Shown: piece after piece, positions 16,767 through 30,228 of the stretch
How the letters are laid out: each line of letters opens with the position of its first letter
Position numbering within the stretch: position 1 is the first letter of the stretch
Source: Bacillus sp. T3
GTDB taxonomy: Bacteria; Bacillota; Bacilli; Bacillales; Cytobacillaceae
Length of the DNA: 64,000 nucleotides
Direction of reading: 5' to 3'
Assembly: GCF_033449965.1 (NCBI RefSeq)
Contig: NZ_CP137761.1
Location: 992,001-1,056,000, forward strand
The notes under the pieces: model-generated
Told to the model about the DNA's origin: nothing
Seen by the model: only the letters and a program-made list of their open reading frames with translations
Databases searched by the model: none
Program-made: the position numbers and the translations under genes

Positions 16767-17891
16767 ATGCAAATGAAGGTTCATAAAGATGAAAAAAAGG
16801 GAACGTATTGGTTTGTTGTAAGCGCAGGAAAAGATGAGAATGGTAAGAGGAGACAAATTAAAAGGCGTGGTTTTCGCACAGAAAAAGAAGCAATGAGAGA
16901 AATGCGAAAAATATTGCAGCAAGTGGACGAGAATACTTATATCAAAAACACTAACCTTAGATATATAGAATTCTTAGAAGGTGAGTGGCTAGATAGCAAA
17001 TCATTGAAATTAAAGGAATCGACTTTTAGAACGTATAAAATGAATATAAAAAATCATATTTCTCCTTATTTTAAAAACCAAGAAATTGGGAAAATTACTA
17101 CTCAAATGATTGAGAAGTTTTATGCGTATTTATCTAAAGAAAAAGGGTTATCTGAACGCTCAATTTTAGATATTCATAAGGTTGTAAAAAGTTCCTTTAA
17201 AACAGCAGTAAAAAGAAAGTATGTTTACTTTAGTCCTGTAGAGGACGCTGAGGCTCCAAAAGTGCCGCGTAAGGAAATGCTGGTCTGGAATTTAGATCAA
17301 ACCACAAGATTTTTAAAGCAGACAGAAGAAAGTCCTATGTATATTGTTTTTATTCTTGCACTTACAACGGGTATGCGACAGAGTGAATTACTTGGTTTAC
17401 GTTGGAAGGACATTGATTTTGAGGAAAGGGTATTGCACGTAAGACAAACCCTCAGTCATGATGGAAAAAAACTGTCCAAAGAGACAAAGACAAAATCTAG
17501 TATTAGAACTATCTCACTAACTGATAAAGCAATAAATGATTTAAAGATTCATAGAAAGAAAATTGCAAAAGAAAAACTTGTTGCAGGAGATATGTATGTA
17601 GATAATAATCTTGTTGTATGTACAAAGTTTGGAACCCCCGTAAACCCTCGCAATTTGCTTCGCATTTTCTATAACTTAATGAAAAAGGCTAAGGTTCCGA
17701 AAATAAGGTTTCATGACCTTCGCCATACTGTGGCTACTCTAATGTTATCACAAAGTGTAAATCCAAAAATTGTTAAAGAAATATTAGGTCATTCAGATAT
17801 TAGGGTTACTCTTGATACCTATAGCCATGTTTTACCTAGTGTTCATAAAGAGACCGCAAAGCAATATGGGGATATGTTATTTGGGGAGTAA
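16767..17891 (+). CDS. int: Tyrosine recombinase (integrase)
   Basis: The ATG at 16767 follows GGAGGT (16754-16759) with 7-nt spacing and gives 374 aa. The N-terminal ~50 residues form the arm-binding domain (GKRRQIKRRGF), followed by a SAM-like core-binding domain (~60-160). Catalytic residues are visible: Arg in TTGMRQSELLGLRW, HxxR in FHDLRHTVATL, His in LGHSDIRVT and the nucleophile Tyr352 in LDTYSHVLP. It lies next to attR, as expected for an integrase that uses a tRNA gene. Confidence 0.95.
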   Translation: MQMKVHKDEKKGTYWFVVSAGKDENGKRRQIKRRGFRTEKEAMREMRKILQQVDENTYIKNTNLRYIEFLEGEWLDSKSLKLKESTFRTYKMNIKNHISPYFKNQEIGKITTQMIEKFYAYLSKEKGLSERSILDIHKVVKSSFKTAVKRKYVYFSPVEDAEAPKVPRKEMLVWNLDQTTRFLKQTEESPMYIVFILALTTGMRQSELLGLRWKDIDFEERVLHVRQTLSHDGKKLSKETKTKSSIRTISLTDKAINDLKIHRKKIAKEKLVAGDMYVDNNLVVCTKFGTPVNPRNLLRIFYNLMKKAKVPKIRFHDLRHTVATLMLSQSVNPKIVKEILGHSDIRVTLDTYSHVLPSVHKETAKQYGDMLFGE

Positions 17892-18045
17892 TTACAAAAT
17901 TCTAAGTTCCTGTTTCTAAGCTCGATAAATATATACTTCTGAGCTAGTCCTATAAGTAAGGAAACCCGAAAATTTCTAAAAAAAATAGGTAGTGTGACCG
18001 TTAGTGTGACCAACAGGAAAATGTTTGTCATTTTTAAATAAAAAG

Positions 18046-18092
18046 AAAGCCATTAAATGCTCGGAAAACCAAGCGTTTAATGGCTTTTTTTT
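18046..18092. terminator. Terminator between integrase and tRNA-Ala
   Basis: AGCCATTAAATGCT pairs with AGCGTTTAATGGCT around an A-rich loop, with a T run to the right and an A run to the left. It can end both the integrase transcript and the minus-strand tRNA. Confidence 0.8.
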
Positions 18093-18094
18093 GT

Positions 18095-18137
18095 ATGGAG
18101 AATAGGGGGCTCGAACCCCTGACCTCAACGCTGCCAG
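18095..18137 (-). repeat. attR: 43-bp repeat inside the intact tRNA-Ala
   Basis: Identical to 3708-3750. Recombination occurred somewhere in this stretch and preserved the tRNA. Confidence 0.9.
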
Positions 18138-18168
18138 CGTTGCGCTCTCCCAGCTGAGCTAATCCCCC
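18096..18168 (-). tRNA. tRNA-Ala(GGC)
   Basis: A 73-nt cloverleaf with acceptor GGGGGAT/ATTCTCC and the loop CTGGCAG; CCA is not encoded. It is the integration site of the element. Confidence 0.92.
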
Positions 18169-18302
18169 GTAAGTAATAGACTTTTTACGGTACAAGAAAA
18201 ATTATAACGAGAACCTTACCAATATGCAAGTGTAATTTTTTCATAAAAATAACAAGTGAGGAACCAAGGATCCTCACTTATTTGCTCAACTATAGATATA
18301 AA

Positions 18303-18998
18303 TTAAGACATACTTTCCACTTCGAGTTTTTCAACACCCGCAATTTTAACAACATGATTATATACTTCAGTCGTATCTTCGCTAAAATCAACAATTAACA
18401 TCAATTGTAGAAGCAGATCCCCTTCACTGGTATCCTTAATTTTCAAAGTTTTAATCTTAATTTCCTCTTTTTTAATATTAGCGATGATTTCACCCATTTT
18501 CTCACGATTGCGAACATGGAGCTTTAGCTGAACTTCTTTTTCTCGAAGTCGCCGAATACCAATAAAACCCATAAGATAAGGAACTATTTCAACACTGACA
18601 ATAAGCAAAATAACTCCAGCAAAAGCTTCCATATAAAATCCAGTTCCAACTGCAATCCCAATCCCAGCAGCACCCCAAATCATCGCTGCTGTTGTTAATC
18701 CAGAAATACTGTCATTCCCGCGTCGTAAAATCACCCCAGCACCTAGGAAACCAATTCCAGATACAATTTGAGCTGCTAAACGCAGAGGATCCATTGTAAT
18801 ATTTACATCATCATCATGTGGAAATAAATACGCAGATTCAATCGATACTATTGTAAGCAGACAGCTTACAATACAAATAACCAAACTGGTTTTTAATCCA
18901 ACTGGCTTTCTTTTTAATTCCCGTTCTAGGCCTATAATTAATCCTAAAACAGCTGAAATCCCTAATTTCACCAATATATCTTTGTCGATATCAAACAT
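18303..18998 (-). CDS. MgtC/SapB family membrane protein
   Basis: The 231-aa protein starts at the ATG at 18998 behind GGGGGAGG; upstream in-frame codons lack a site. The family N-terminus with membrane helices is clear (GLIIGLERELKRKPVGLKTS and SGIGFLGAGVILR), followed by a cytosolic ~80-residue ACT-like tail (VQLKLHVRNREKMGEI). MgtC-like proteins affect Mg2+ homeostasis and ATP synthase activity in some bacteria; the role in Bacillus is not settled. Confidence 0.88.
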   Translation of the reverse strand: MFDIDKDILVKLGISAVLGLIIGLERELKRKPVGLKTSLVICIVSCLLTIVSIESAYLFPHDDDVNITMDPLRLAAQIVSGIGFLGAGVILRRGNDSISGLTTAAMIWGAAGIGIAVGTGFYMEAFAGVILLIVSVEIVPYLMGFIGIRRLREKEVQLKLHVRNREKMGEIIANIKKEEIKIKTLKIKDTSEGDLLLQLMLIVDFSEDTTEVYNHVVKIAGVEKLEVESMS

Positions 18999-19143
18999 TA
19001 TCCTCCCCCGCTTTTCCACTTGTAATTTCTATACCATAAGGTTTTTTTATATAAAACAATATTAAATAGAAAAAATCACTCATAAAGGAGTAAAATTATA
19101 TCTACATAAATTTTAACATGTATCGTCTAAAAGGAGATAAAAA

Positions 19144-20040
19144 ATGGGAAAACCAGTAATAAATCCATACATTGCCCTTGCGATTGGCGTAATTTCGGTA
19201 TCAACCTCCGCCATCTTTGTTAAGTATTCTACAGCACCAACAGGCGTAATAGCTTTTTATCGGTTATTTTTTTCAGTTATCCTGATGCTTCCGGTTTTTC
19301 TTTTAAAATATGTTTCAGAACTTCGACTTATAACGAAACGGGATTGGATCTTCTCCATTGTATCCGGAGTTTTTCTAGCGTTTCATTTTATTCTTTGGTT
19401 TGAATCGCTCAATTACACGTCTGTTGCAAGCTCAACTGTACTCGTTACGCTACAACCGCTATTTGCATTTGTAGGAACCTTTGTCTTCTTTAAAGAAAAA
19501 CTATCATTAAAAGAAATTATAAGTGGAATTATCGCAGTAATAGGAAGTGTTGTTATCAGTTGGGGCGATTTTAGAATCAGTGGAAACGCTCTATTTGGCG
19601 ACATCCTAGCGCTCATTGCTTGTGGACTTATCACAGCCTACTTATTATTCGGTCAAACAGTAAGGAAGAGAGTATCTTTAATTACTTATACATTCGTTGT
19701 ATATTCAATTAGCTCGATTACTTTATTACTTTATGTTTTAGCTGCTCACGAACCATTAATTGGTTTTGAAAGTGACAATTGGCTTTATTTCTTCCTATTA
19801 GCACTTATACCAAACCTGTTTGGTCATACGTTTTTAAATTGGTCAATTAAATGGCTGAGTACATCAACGATTTCAGTTGCAATTCTATTTGAACCGATTG
19901 GCGCTACCATCCTAGCCGTCATTCTATTAAGTGAAGAAGTACTTTGGACGCAAATGGTGGGCGGACTCATTGTATTAATCGGGATCATGATCTTCTTAGT
20001 CGATGTAAAAAGAGAAAAAGTAAAAGAAGCAACATATTAA
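19144..20040 (+). CDS. EamA family (drug/metabolite) transporter
   Basis: The 298-aa protein begins behind AAAGGAGA. It shows ten hydrophobic segments in two EamA repeats, with the typical second-helix glutamate after a Trp (ILWFESLNYTSVASSTV) and the second-repeat FEPIGATILAVILLSEEV. It is a probable inner-membrane exporter of small metabolites; the substrate is unknown. It is monocistronic with its own terminator. Confidence 0.9.
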   Translation: MGKPVINPYIALAIGVISVSTSAIFVKYSTAPTGVIAFYRLFFSVILMLPVFLLKYVSELRLITKRDWIFSIVSGVFLAFHFILWFESLNYTSVASSTVLVTLQPLFAFVGTFVFFKEKLSLKEIISGIIAVIGSVVISWGDFRISGNALFGDILALIACGLITAYLLFGQTVRKRVSLITYTFVVYSISSITLLLYVLAAHEPLIGFESDNWLYFFLLALIPNLFGHTFLNWSIKWLSTSTISVAILFEPIGATILAVILLSEEVLWTQMVGGLIVLIGIMIFLVDVKREKVKEATY

Positions 20041-20080
20041 AAAATGCGGCAACCTTATGGTGAGGGTTGCCGCATTTTTT
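20041..20080 (+). terminator. Terminator of the EamA gene
   Basis: AAATGCGGCAACC pairs with GGGTTGCCGCATTT and is followed by T residues. Confidence 0.9.
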
Positions 20081-20082
20081 AT

Positions 20083-20259
20083 TTAACTAAAGACAAAGGT
20101 GGCTTTAGAAAAAATTAGTGCAAAGACAACGCAGAAAATCAATGTGCCACCGTATACTATTTCAGATGAATTGGCAATCAACATTGCCTCTATATATCCC
20201 CTAACAAATAAGATTAGTGTCATAAATAATGATAGGTAAAAAGCAATAGACTCTAGCAT
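20083..20259 (-). CDS. Small membrane protein, 58 aa
   Basis: An ATG behind AAAGGAG encodes MLESIAFYLSLFMTLILFV followed by a second hydrophobic span (GGTLIFCVVFALIFSK). Two transmembrane helices are predicted by eye. The family is not recognised; the good ribosome site supports it as real. Confidence 0.6.
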   Translation of the reverse strand: MLESIAFYLSLFMTLILFVRGYIEAMLIANSSEIVYGGTLIFCVVFALIFSKATFVFS

Positions 20260-20571
20260 TTGGTTCTCCTTTGTCTTTTTTAATATGTTATGAAGCTGAA
20301 ATTACATCTAGTACTTCCTGGGTCTATTGAATGATTTCAAATACTGTTTAATTAAAGAGGAGTGTAGTGAATAGAATTGTGGATAAACAATAAGAAAGTT
20401 GTTGATAAAGTTTTGATATTCAGAAAATTAATATATTTACCACTACTTTACTTCCATTTGGACTGTGGATAAAATTAATGCTGAGATCAATGGTTTTTCC
20501 CCAAAAGTTATTGAAGGTATACGATAAAAGCAATTTCTTTAATATAAAACCAAAAAAAATAACGAAATGTA
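20260..20571. other. Upstream region of the rrn operon
   Basis: AT-rich with no gene seen. It probably includes UP-element A/T tracts for the rrn promoters. Confidence 0.4.
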
Positions 20572-20600
20572 TTGCATTCATTTTTTAGCCGTGATATATT
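20572..20600 (+). promoter_or_regulatory. rrn promoter P1
   Basis: TTGCAT, 17-bp spacer, TATATT. Confidence 0.65.
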
Positions 20601-20664
20601 AGAACACGTCCTCACCGAGAGGAAAATAAAAAACAACTTTCGAAAATGTATTTTGAAAGATATG

Positions 20665-20693
20665 TTGACAAACAGAAGTTGAAATGTTATATT
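20665..20693 (+). promoter_or_regulatory. rrn promoter P2
   Basis: TTGACA, 17-bp spacer, TATATT. A box A-like TGTTCTTTGAAAACT follows before 16S, as usual for Bacillus rrn leaders. Confidence 0.85.
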
Positions 20694-20834
20694 AAAAAAG
20701 TCGCTTCTGAGCGATGATAAAGAAAATTGTTCTTTGAAAACTAAACAAACAAACGTCAACAATAATAAATTTTAGTGCTTATAACTTCGGTTATAAACAC
20801 ACTAGCCAACGTAACATTTTTGAGCTAAATCAAC

Positions 20835-22396
<1,562 letters not shown>

Positions 22397-22581
22397 TGTC
22401 GTAAAGACAATCGGAATGCAGACCTTCTGGTCTGTACTGTTGACCGCTTTGTTTGTTTAGTTTTGAGGGATCAATTCCTCTTTATCATTTCGTTCTTTGA
22501 AAACTAGATAATCGTAAAAGAAGAAAACAAGAAACACCACATTAGTTTTTTCTCTCTTAATAATAAGAGAATTAACCTTTA

Positions 22582-25517
<2,936 letters not shown>

Positions 25518-25630
25518 AAAAAACGTTTTTCTTCTTCTACATTATCTAGTTTTGAGGGAATGAAATAAAAATTCTCTTGCAAAAGTATAAAAACATTATT
25601 ATAATAAATAATGTCTTTATGAAAATAATA

Positions 25631-25747
<117 letters not shown>

Positions 25748-25760
25748 GCTGTTACAAAAT

Positions 25761-25836
25761 GGAGGATTAGCTCAGCTGGGAGAGCATCTGCCTTACAAGC
25801 AGAGGGTCGGCGGTTCGAGCCCGTCATCCTCCACCA
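25761..25836 (+). tRNA. tRNA-Val(TAC)
   Basis: Cloverleaf with loop CTTACAA and encoded CCA. First gene of the 21-tRNA cluster downstream of 5S. Confidence 0.95.
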
Positions 25837-25839
25837 TAT

Positions 25840-25915
<76 letters not shown>

Positions 25916-25921
25916 TTTTTC

Positions 25922-25997
25922 GAGCCATTAGCTCAGTTGGTAGAGCATCTGACTTTTAATCAGAGGGTCGAAGGTTCGAGTCCTTCATGGCTCACCA
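25922..25997 (+). tRNA. tRNA-Lys(TTT)
   Basis: Cloverleaf with loop CTTTTAA; CCA encoded. Confidence 0.95.
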
Positions 25998-26010
25998 TTT
26001 TAAAATATAT

Positions 26011-26095
26011 GCGGGTGTGGCGGAATTGGCAGACGCACTAGACTTAGGATCTAGCGCCGCAAGGCGTGGGGGTTCGACTCCCTTCACCCGCACCA
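26011..26095 (+). tRNA. tRNA-Leu(TAG)
   Basis: 85-nt class II tRNA with long variable arm and TAG anticodon; CCA encoded. Confidence 0.95.
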
Positions 26096-26101
26096 TATTT
26101 T

Positions 26102-26176
26102 GCGGAAGTAGTTCAGTGGTAGAACACCACCTTGCCAAGGTGGGGGTCGCGGGTTCGAATCCCGTCTTCCGCTCCA
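26102..26176 (+). tRNA. tRNA-Gly(GCC)
   Basis: Cloverleaf with loop TTGCCAA; CCA encoded. Confidence 0.95.
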
Positions 26177-26183
26177 GATTTTT

Positions 26184-26272
26184 GCCGGGGTGGCGGAACT
26201 GGCAGACGCACAGGACTTAAAATCCTGCGGTAGGTGACTACCGTACCGGTTCGATTCCGGTCCTCGGCACCA
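26184..26272 (+). tRNA. tRNA-Leu(TAA)
   Basis: 89-nt class II tRNA with TAA anticodon; CCA encoded. Confidence 0.95.
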
Positions 26273-26282
26273 CTTTAATAAT

Positions 26283-26356
<74 letters not shown>

Positions 26357-26364
26357 CTTAATTC

Positions 26365-26441
26365 CGGGAAGTAGCTCAGCTTGGTAGAGCACTTGGTTTG
26401 GGACCAAGGGGTCGCAGGTTCGAATCCTGTCTTCCCGACCA
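26365..26441 (+). tRNA. tRNA-Pro(TGG)
   Basis: Acceptor CGGGAAG/CTTCCCG and loop TTTGGGA; CCA encoded. Confidence 0.95.
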
Positions 26442-26462
26442 TTAAAACTTCTCATTGTGTAT

Positions 26463-26538
26463 GGGGTCTTAGCTCAGCTGGGAGAGCGCCTGCCTTGCAC
26501 GCAGGAGGTCAGGGGTTCGATCCCCCTAGACTCCACCA
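26463..26538 (+). tRNA. tRNA-Ala(TGC)
   Basis: Loop CTTGCAC; CCA encoded. Confidence 0.95.
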
Positions 26539-26558
26539 ACTATCTTAATCAAAATTAT

Positions 26559-26635
26559 GGCGGTGTAGCTCAGCTGGCTAGAGCGTACGGTTCATACCCG
26601 TAAGGTCGGGGGTTCGATCCCCTCCGCCGCTACCA
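26559..26635 (+). tRNA. tRNA-Met(CAT), elongator
   Basis: Very similar to the B. subtilis elongator tRNA-Met at this place in trnB; loop TTCATAC and CCA encoded. Confidence 0.88.
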
Positions 26636-26645
26636 TATTTTTTTA

Positions 26646-26722
26646 GGACCTTTAGCTCAGCTGGTTAGAGCAGACGGCTCATAACCGTCCGGTCGTAGGT
26701 TCGAGTCCTACAAGGTCCACCA
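26646..26722 (+). tRNA. tRNA-Ile2(CAT, lysidine type)
   Basis: CAT anticodon but a body (GGACCTTTAGC...) and cluster position matching the B. subtilis tRNA whose C34 becomes lysidine. The isoleucine identity is from family knowledge. Confidence 0.75.
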
Positions 26723-26738
26723 TGAATATCTTATATGC

Positions 26739-26832
26739 GGAGGAATACCCAGAGTCCGGCTGAAGGGATCGGTCTTGAAAACCGACAGGCGGGTTAAACC
26801 GCGCGGGGGTTCGAATCCCTCTTCCTCCGCCA
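26739..26832 (+). tRNA. tRNA-Ser(TGA)
   Basis: 94-nt class II tRNA with loop CTTGAAA; CCA encoded. Confidence 0.95.
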
Positions 26833-26866
26833 TTATTTTAAACAAATTAATAAAATTTTTTATTGT

Positions 26867-26940
<74 letters not shown>

Positions 26941-26943
26941 TAT

Positions 26944-27021
26944 GGTCCGGTAGTTCAGTTGGTTAGAATGCCTGCCTGTCACGCAGGAGGTCGCGGGTTC
27001 GAGTCCCGTCCAGGACCGCCA
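26944..27021 (+). tRNA. tRNA-Asp(GTC) with an extra base in the acceptor stem
   Basis: Loop CTGTCAC; CCA encoded. The 5' strand GGTCCGG should pair with CCGGACC, but the 3' strand reads CCAGGACC (extra A at 27012), giving 78 nt instead of the usual 77. This matches the CCGG-to-CCWGG insertions elsewhere and is probably an artefact. Confidence 0.93.
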
Positions 27022-27042
27022 TTTTTATGAAAAGAAATGTAT

Positions 27043-27118
27043 GGCTCAGTAGCTCAGTCGGTAGAGCAAAGGACTGAAAATCCTTGTGTCGGCGGTTCGA
27101 TTCCGTCCTGAGCCACCA
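27043..27118 (+). tRNA. tRNA-Phe(GAA)
   Basis: Loop CTGAAAA; CCA encoded. Confidence 0.95.
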
Positions 27119-27147
27119 TTATCATGCTAAAAAAAGTGTGAAATGAT

Positions 27148-27224
27148 GGCGATTGTGGCGAAGTGGTTAACGCACCTGATTGTGGTTCAGGCATTCGTGG
27201 GTTCGATTCCCATCAGTCGCCCCA
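27148..27224 (+). tRNA. tRNA-His(GTG)
   Basis: GTG anticodon, an extra 5' G position and CCA encoded. Confidence 0.95.
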
Positions 27225-27235
27225 TTTTAATATTC

Positions 27236-27309
27236 GCGGGTGTAGTTTAGTGGTAAAACCACAGCCTTCCAAGCTGTTGTTGTGGGTTCGATTCCCATCA
27301 CCCGCTCCA
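27236..27309 (+). tRNA. tRNA-Gly(TCC)
   Basis: Loop CTTCCAA; CCA encoded. Confidence 0.95.
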
Positions 27310-27314
27310 AATAT

Positions 27315-27391
<77 letters not shown>

Positions 27392-27408
27392 TATGTTTTT
27401 ACTAACGT

Positions 27409-27483
27409 TCCGCAGTAGCTCAGTGGTAGAGCATTCGGCTGTTAACCGAACGGTCGTAGGTTCGAGTCCTACCTGCGGAGCCA
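27409..27483 (+). tRNA. tRNA-Asn(GTT)
   Basis: Acceptor TCCGCAG/CTGCGGA with GTT anticodon; CCA encoded. Confidence 0.95.
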
Positions 27484-27491
27484 ATTTATTT

Positions 27492-27582
27492 GGGGAAGTA
27501 CTCAAGAGGCTGAAGAGGCGCCCCTGCTAAGGGTGTAGGTCGGGTAACCGGCGCGAGGGTTCAAATCCCTCCTTCTCCGCCA
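27492..27582 (+). tRNA. tRNA-Ser(GCT)
   Basis: 91-nt class II tRNA with loop CTGCTAA; CCA encoded. Confidence 0.95.
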
Positions 27583-27590
27583 GATAAATT

Positions 27591-27662
27591 GGCCCCTTGG
27601 TCAAGCGGTTAAGACACCGCCCTTTCACGGCGGTAACACGGGTTCGAATCCCGTAGGGGTCA
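27591..27662 (+). tRNA. tRNA-Glu(TTC)
   Basis: Loop CTTTCAC; CCA is not encoded. Last gene of the cluster. Confidence 0.95.
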
Positions 27663-27665
27663 TAA

Positions 27666-27699
27666 AAAAGCTATTAACTACATGTTAATAGCTTTTTTA
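27666..27699 (+). terminator. Terminator of the rrn-tRNA operon
   Basis: AAGCTATTAAC pairs with GTTAATAGCTT and is followed by a T run. Confidence 0.9.
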
Positions 27700-27933
27700 T
27701 TGTTTTCATAGATTTGATTTGCAATCGAATTCCTTACGAATAAATTACATTTCTACTATCACACCGTGTAGTAATTCTCTCAAATAAATAATTAAAACTG
27801 ATACGTTTTTTTAAAAAAACAATAAAGCGCTTACTTAAAAGTGTTATATCTAAATAATAATTAGTATAGGACTAAAGACTTATCTTAAATCCTGTTCTAT
27901 ATCCTCCTCTGGTAAATTTCTTCCTGGATTGCT
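27700..27933. other. Intergenic stretch after the tRNA cluster
   Basis: AT-rich; no gene, repeat or clear regulatory site is supported. Confidence 0.4.
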
Positions 27934-28071
27934 TTAATCGAGATCGGATGTGAATCCGGTAGAAGGACCTCTAAACATATCACCTGTTGCTAGTATTTTT
28001 TCATCAGGTGCTTCAAATAATGGAACCTCACCCTGCTTGTTTTCTAGTCTTTTTCCAGTCTGGTCTTTCAT
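27934..28071 (-). CDS. Small hydrophilic protein, 45 aa
   Basis: The frame begins MKDQTGKRLENKQGEVP behind AAAGGAG and ends GFTSDLD. No signal or membrane segment. Family not recognised; the strong ribosome site and protein-like composition support it. Confidence 0.55.
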   Translation of the reverse strand: MKDQTGKRLENKQGEVPLFEAPDEKILATGDMFRGPSTGFTSDLD

Positions 28072-28281
28072 AAAAAATTCTCCTTTCAATTTATATGTTT
28101 ATTTTGTCATATTACCATGATTATTATGTCGAAACGGAGTAGAATGCCGAGAATAACCTCGTTATGTATCATATATTACGATTTGTTGTCTTAATATTTG
28201 GAAAATTATTTCTAGGATAATATTGTAGAGAATAGTATAGTTTTAAATAGGCCAAGTAAAAAAAGAGTGGCGGGGTGTCAA

Positions 28282-30228
28282 ATGACAGTGAAAACATTTT
28301 TACCTACTGAGTATGAATTGTATCTCTTTCACGAGGGTACATTGTTTGAAAGCTATCAATTATTTGGAGCTCATATTTTTGAAGAGGGAGATCGCTCATT
28401 TACTAGATTCTGTGTTTGGGCGCCTCATGCTAAGGAAGTAAACCTTGCTTGCGATTTTAATAATTGGAATGGAAATGGGTATGCCTTTCATAAGTTAAAT
28501 AAAGAAGGTGTTTGGGTACTCGTTCTCGAGGGGAACCTAGAGGGCTGTCTATATAAGTATGAAATTATTTCACAAGATGGGGAAAGGCTGTTAAAAGCAG
28601 ATCCCTATGGTTTTTATTCAGAACTGAGACCACGCACAGCATCCGTTGTTTATAACTTAGAGGGTTATAAATGGAACGACCAAGCATGGAAAAGAAAAAA
28701 GGCAAGGAAAAGTGCTGCGGCGGAACCGATGGTCATTTATGAAGTACATGCGGGTTCATGGAAAAAGAAGCCGGACGGAAGCTTTCTAAATTACAGAGAA
28801 TTTGCTGATGAGTTAATTCCTTATGTACTTGATGGGGGATTTACCCACGTGGAATTATTACCACTCGTTGAACACCCGCTCGATATTTCATGGGGCTATC
28901 AAGGTGTAGGTTACTATTCTTTAACTAGCCGATACGGTACACCAGAAGATTTTATGTATTTTGTTGATCAATGTCATCAGAATGGATTGGGAGTCATTCT
29001 GGATTGGGTACCAGGGCATTTTTGTAAAGATGCACACGGACTGTACCGCTTTGATGGAGATTACACCTATGAATATAAAGCCACAAACGATCGTGAAAAT
29101 CACGTTTGGGGAACGGCAAACTTTGATTTAGGAAAAAGTGAAGTTCATAGCTTTTTGATTTCAAATGCACTGTTTTGGATGAAGTATTACCATGTTGATG
29201 GGTTTAGAGTCGATGCCGTCTCCAATATCATTTTCTGGCCGAACTCAAATGGAGAACATGTAAATACATTTGGTTTGGATTTTCTAAAAAATCTAAACAA
29301 AACAGTTCATCAGCATGATCCTTCAATGTTAATGATTGCAGAGGATTCCACGGATTGGCCCCAGGTAACGGTTCCGGTTGAGCATGGAGGACTTGGTTTC
29401 AGCTATAAATGGAATATGGGCTGGATGAATGACATGTTGAGCTATATGGAAACAGAGCCGGAATATCGTTCTTCAAAACATAATAAGGTTACTTTTTCAT
29501 TTTTATACGCCTTTTCAGAAAACTTCATACTTCCATTTTCCCATGATGAGGTCGTTCATGGAAAGAAATCACTTTTAAATAAAATGCCAGGTGATTACTG
29601 GAGGAAATTTGCACAATTACGATTGCTATTAGGTTACATGATGGCACATCCAGGACAGAAATTATTGTTTATGGGCACAGAGTTTGGGCAGTTTGCGGAG
29701 TGGAAGGATAAAGAAGAACTTGATTGGAATTTATTTGAATATGAAATGCACGAAAAGTTAAATGTATATTTTAAACAGTTAGTAAAAATCTACAAACGTT
29801 CAAAGCCATTGTATGAATTGGATCATACATATGAAGGCTTTGAATGGATAGATGTGAATAACATAGAACAATCTGTATTCTCTTTCATTAGAAAAGGCTC
29901 AAGCCTCGACGATATTCTCATTGTGGTGTGCAACTTTAGTGAACGACCATATGAAAAATATAAGGTTGGCGTGCCAAAGGAAGGGACATATCGCGAAATA
30001 TTAAATAGTGACGCTCATCATTTTGGTGGTGCCGATAATTATAACAAAAAAGCATTAAAGACAATTGCAGAGCCATACCATGGAAAACCGTACCATGTGG
30101 AGATGACGATTCCTCCATTTGGAATCACGATATTGCGCCCTGTAAAACAACGAAAGGAGCTGGGGGATAATGGGAAAGAAAAAGTGCGTCGCCATGCTGT
30201 TGGCAGGAGGAAAGGGAAGCAGGCTTAA
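28282..30228 (+). CDS. glgB: 1,4-alpha-glucan branching enzyme
   Basis: The ATG at 28282 (GGGGTG upstream) gives 648 aa; a GTG at 28267 is less likely. A CBM48 module (~40-115) precedes the GH13 barrel. The catalytic Asp in GFRVDAVSN (~311), Glu in AEDSTDW (~354) and the transition-state Asp in FSHDEVVHG (~422) are visible. The enzyme makes the alpha-1,6 branches of glycogen. It is first of glgBCDAP. Its last 59 nt overlap glgC, and the basic tail ([15 protein letters not shown]) is encoded in the overlap. Confidence 0.95.
   Translation: MTVKTFLPTEYELYLFHEGTLFESYQLFGAHIFEEGDRSFTRFCVWAPHAKEVNLACDFNNWNGNGYAFHKLNKEGVWVLVLEGNLEGCLYKYEIISQDGERLLKADPYGFYSELRPRTASVVYNLEGYKWNDQAWKRKKARKSAAAEPMVIYEVHAGSWKKKPDGSFLNYREFADELIPYVLDGGFTHVELLPLVEHPLDISWGYQGVGYYSLTSRYGTPEDFMYFVDQCHQNGLGVILDWVPGHFCKDAHGLYRFDGDYTYEYKATNDRENHVWGTANFDLGKSEVHSFLISNALFWMKYYHVDGFRVDAVSNIIFWPNSNGEHVNTFGLDFLKNLNKTVHQHDPSMLMIAEDSTDWPQVTVPVEHGGLGFSYKWNMGWMNDMLSYMETEPEYRSSKHNKVTFSFLYAFSENFILPFSHDEVVHGKKSLLNKMPGDYWRKFAQLRLLLGYMMAHPGQKLLFMGTEFGQFAEWKDKEELDWNLFEYEMHEKLNVYFKQLVKIYKRSKPLYELDHTYEGFEWIDVNNIEQSVFSFIRKGSSLDDILIVVCNFSERPYEKYKVGVPKEGTYREILNSDAHHFGGADNYNKKALKTIAEPYHGKPYHVEMTIPPFGITILRPVKQRKELGDNGKEKVRRHAVGRRKGKQA

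Larger units (their letters stand above)
3708..18137. mobile_element. Integrative element in tRNA-Ala(GGC)
   Basis: A 43-bp direct repeat bounds 14.4 kb carrying a tyrosine integrase and excisionase at the tRNA-proximal end, a Rep-like protein, a RadC-like protein, several unknown genes and a defence block. The intact tRNA is at the right end. No phage structural, lysis or conjugation genes are seen, so it resembles a satellite or mobilisable element rather than a prophage or full ICE. The cargo is visibly more AT-rich than the flanks. Confidence 0.88.

Noticed and set aside
3708..18137. Complete prophage
   Set aside because: No capsid, portal, terminase, tail or lysis genes are visible between the attachment sites.
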